Part shown: positions 20,171 through 20,373 of the stretch, in pieces
Position numbering within the stretch: position 1 is the stretch's first letter
Layout: each line of letters opens with the position of its first letter
Source: Candidatus Saccharibacteria bacterium CG_4_10_14_0_2_um_filter_52_9
GTDB lineage: Bacteria; Patescibacteriota; Saccharimonadia; Saccharimonadales; UBA4665
Length of the DNA stretch: 20,373 nucleotides
Direction of reading: 5' to 3'
Assembly (NCBI GenBank): GCA_002792275.1
Contig: PFOA01000007.1
Coordinates: forward strand, 1 to 20,373
Notes under the pieces: generated by a model
What the model saw: the letters and a program-made list of their open reading frames with translations, nothing else
Databases searched by the model: none
Told to the model about the DNA's origin: nothing
Made by a program: the position numbers and the translations under genes

Positions 20171-20247
20171 TGGCAGGGGAGACAGGGATCGAACCTGCGA
20201 CCTTCGGTTTTGGAGACCGATGCTACTACCAGCTGAGCTACTCCCCT
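20171..20247 (-). tRNA. tRNA-Trp (CCA)
   Basis: Minus strand: acceptor AGGGGAG pairs with CTCCCCT, the D-arm is AGCTCAGCTGGTAG-like, the anticodon loop CTCCAAA carries CCA, and the T-arm is GCAGGTTCGATCCCTGT. The 3' CCA is encoded (20171-20173) after discriminator G, the normal bacterial tRNA-Trp identity base. A -10-like TATAGT lies at 20270-20265, about 18 bases before the mature 5' end. Confidence 0.95.
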
Positions 20248-20373
20248 ACATTGTTGCTGAATTCACTATAGATCATTTTAAGTAATTTTCCGAGAGAAGC
20301 ATCCAGATATCTTATGCTCACACAGCCTAGTGTAAAAGCTGTTCAGGTTCAGATACATCGAGGACGGTTCTAG
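20248..20373. other. Window end, no gene assigned
   Basis: The stretch holds the likely tRNA-Trp promoter (TATAGT, minus, 20270-20265) and a small inverted repeat AGCAT/ATGCT (20298-20302, 20314-20318) around the palindrome AGATATCT. On the minus strand a frame open from the edge ends at TAG 20329-20327 (VLDVSEPEQLLH-like end) and could be the C-terminus of a gene beyond the window; a 19-codon plus-strand ORF ends at the very last base. Neither can be supported. Confidence 0.3.

Noticed and set aside
20314..20373. 19-codon plus-strand ORF ending at the last base
   Set aside because: It has no RBS or suitable promoter and is too short; the fit with the window edge is probably chance.
1..20373. 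CRISPR arrays, insertion sequences, prophage genes
   Set aside because: No regularly spaced repeats, transposase or phage genes were seen; the only tandem repeats are the Lys/Ala/Pro codons in rpsE and rplQ.

Overview
The window (20,373 bp) looks like the chromosome of a compact, non-parasite-degraded member of the Candidate Phyla Radiation, most likely a Saccharibacteria (TM7)-type bacterium. This is inference from several features: an spc/alpha ribosomal-protein cluster with no rpmD (uL30) between rpsE and rplO, no adk or map after secY, very tight start/stop overlaps, zinc-ligand-free forms of S14, L36 and L33, a GT4-GH57-GH15 glucan cluster, and standard stop codons (TGA ends several clear genes). 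I could not run a search, so the lineage is not proven.

Region 1 (1-9879, + strand) is the 3' part of the S10/spc operon, continuing through alpha and the rplM-rpsI pair: rplN (5' truncated), rplX, rplE, rpsN, rpsH, rplF, rplR, rpsE, rplO, secY, infA, rpmJ, rpsM, rpsK, rpsD, rpoA, rplQ, rplM, rpsI. rpmJ is a 38-codon gene easily missed because of its size. Internal extended -10 promoters precede secY and infA. Three short hairpins with 3-nt loops sit around rpmJ, one of them over the rpsM Shine-Dalgarno.

Region 2 (9880-10136) is the most interesting part. A 21-bp perfect inverted repeat follows rpsI. Its 3' end overlaps a near-consensus promoter (TTGACA-17-TATATT) that would start transcription on the A of an ATG. 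That ATG opens a 24-codon leader peptide carrying Tyr-Trp-Phe, followed by a canonical intrinsic terminator directly before a strong RBS. The leader folds as a 1:2 / 2:3 / 3:4 attenuator, and the Tyr-Trp-Phe codons lie just upstream of segment 1. Downstream are an unrecognised 147-residue gene and then trpS (tryptophanyl-tRNA synthetase), so this is a candidate ribosome-mediated, aromatic (Trp) attenuation system for trpS.

Region 3 (10137-14024, + strand): the unknown gene, trpS, an RluA-type pseudouridine synthase and a DNA polymerase III delta-prime-like ATPase (these three coupled by stop/start overlaps), then a TPR protein with its own leaderless promoter.

Region 4 (14021-15553): a small unknown minus-strand gene, a minus-strand tRNA-Thr(UGU)-tRNA-Tyr(GUA) pair, an HTH plus LAGLIDADG-like protein whose 3' end runs into tRNA-Thr(GGU), and rpmG (L33).

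Region 5 (15550-20373, - strand) reads right to left: tRNA-Trp(CCA), a possible leaderless 27-codon ORF, then a coupled three-gene operon of GT4 glycogen-synthase-like transferase, GH57 amylase-type enzyme and GH15 glucoamylase-type enzyme, consistent with making and breaking down an alpha-glucan reserve. A recurring theme is leaderless transcription: many genes here that are not internal to an operon have a promoter placed so that transcription starts at or within a few bases of the ATG.
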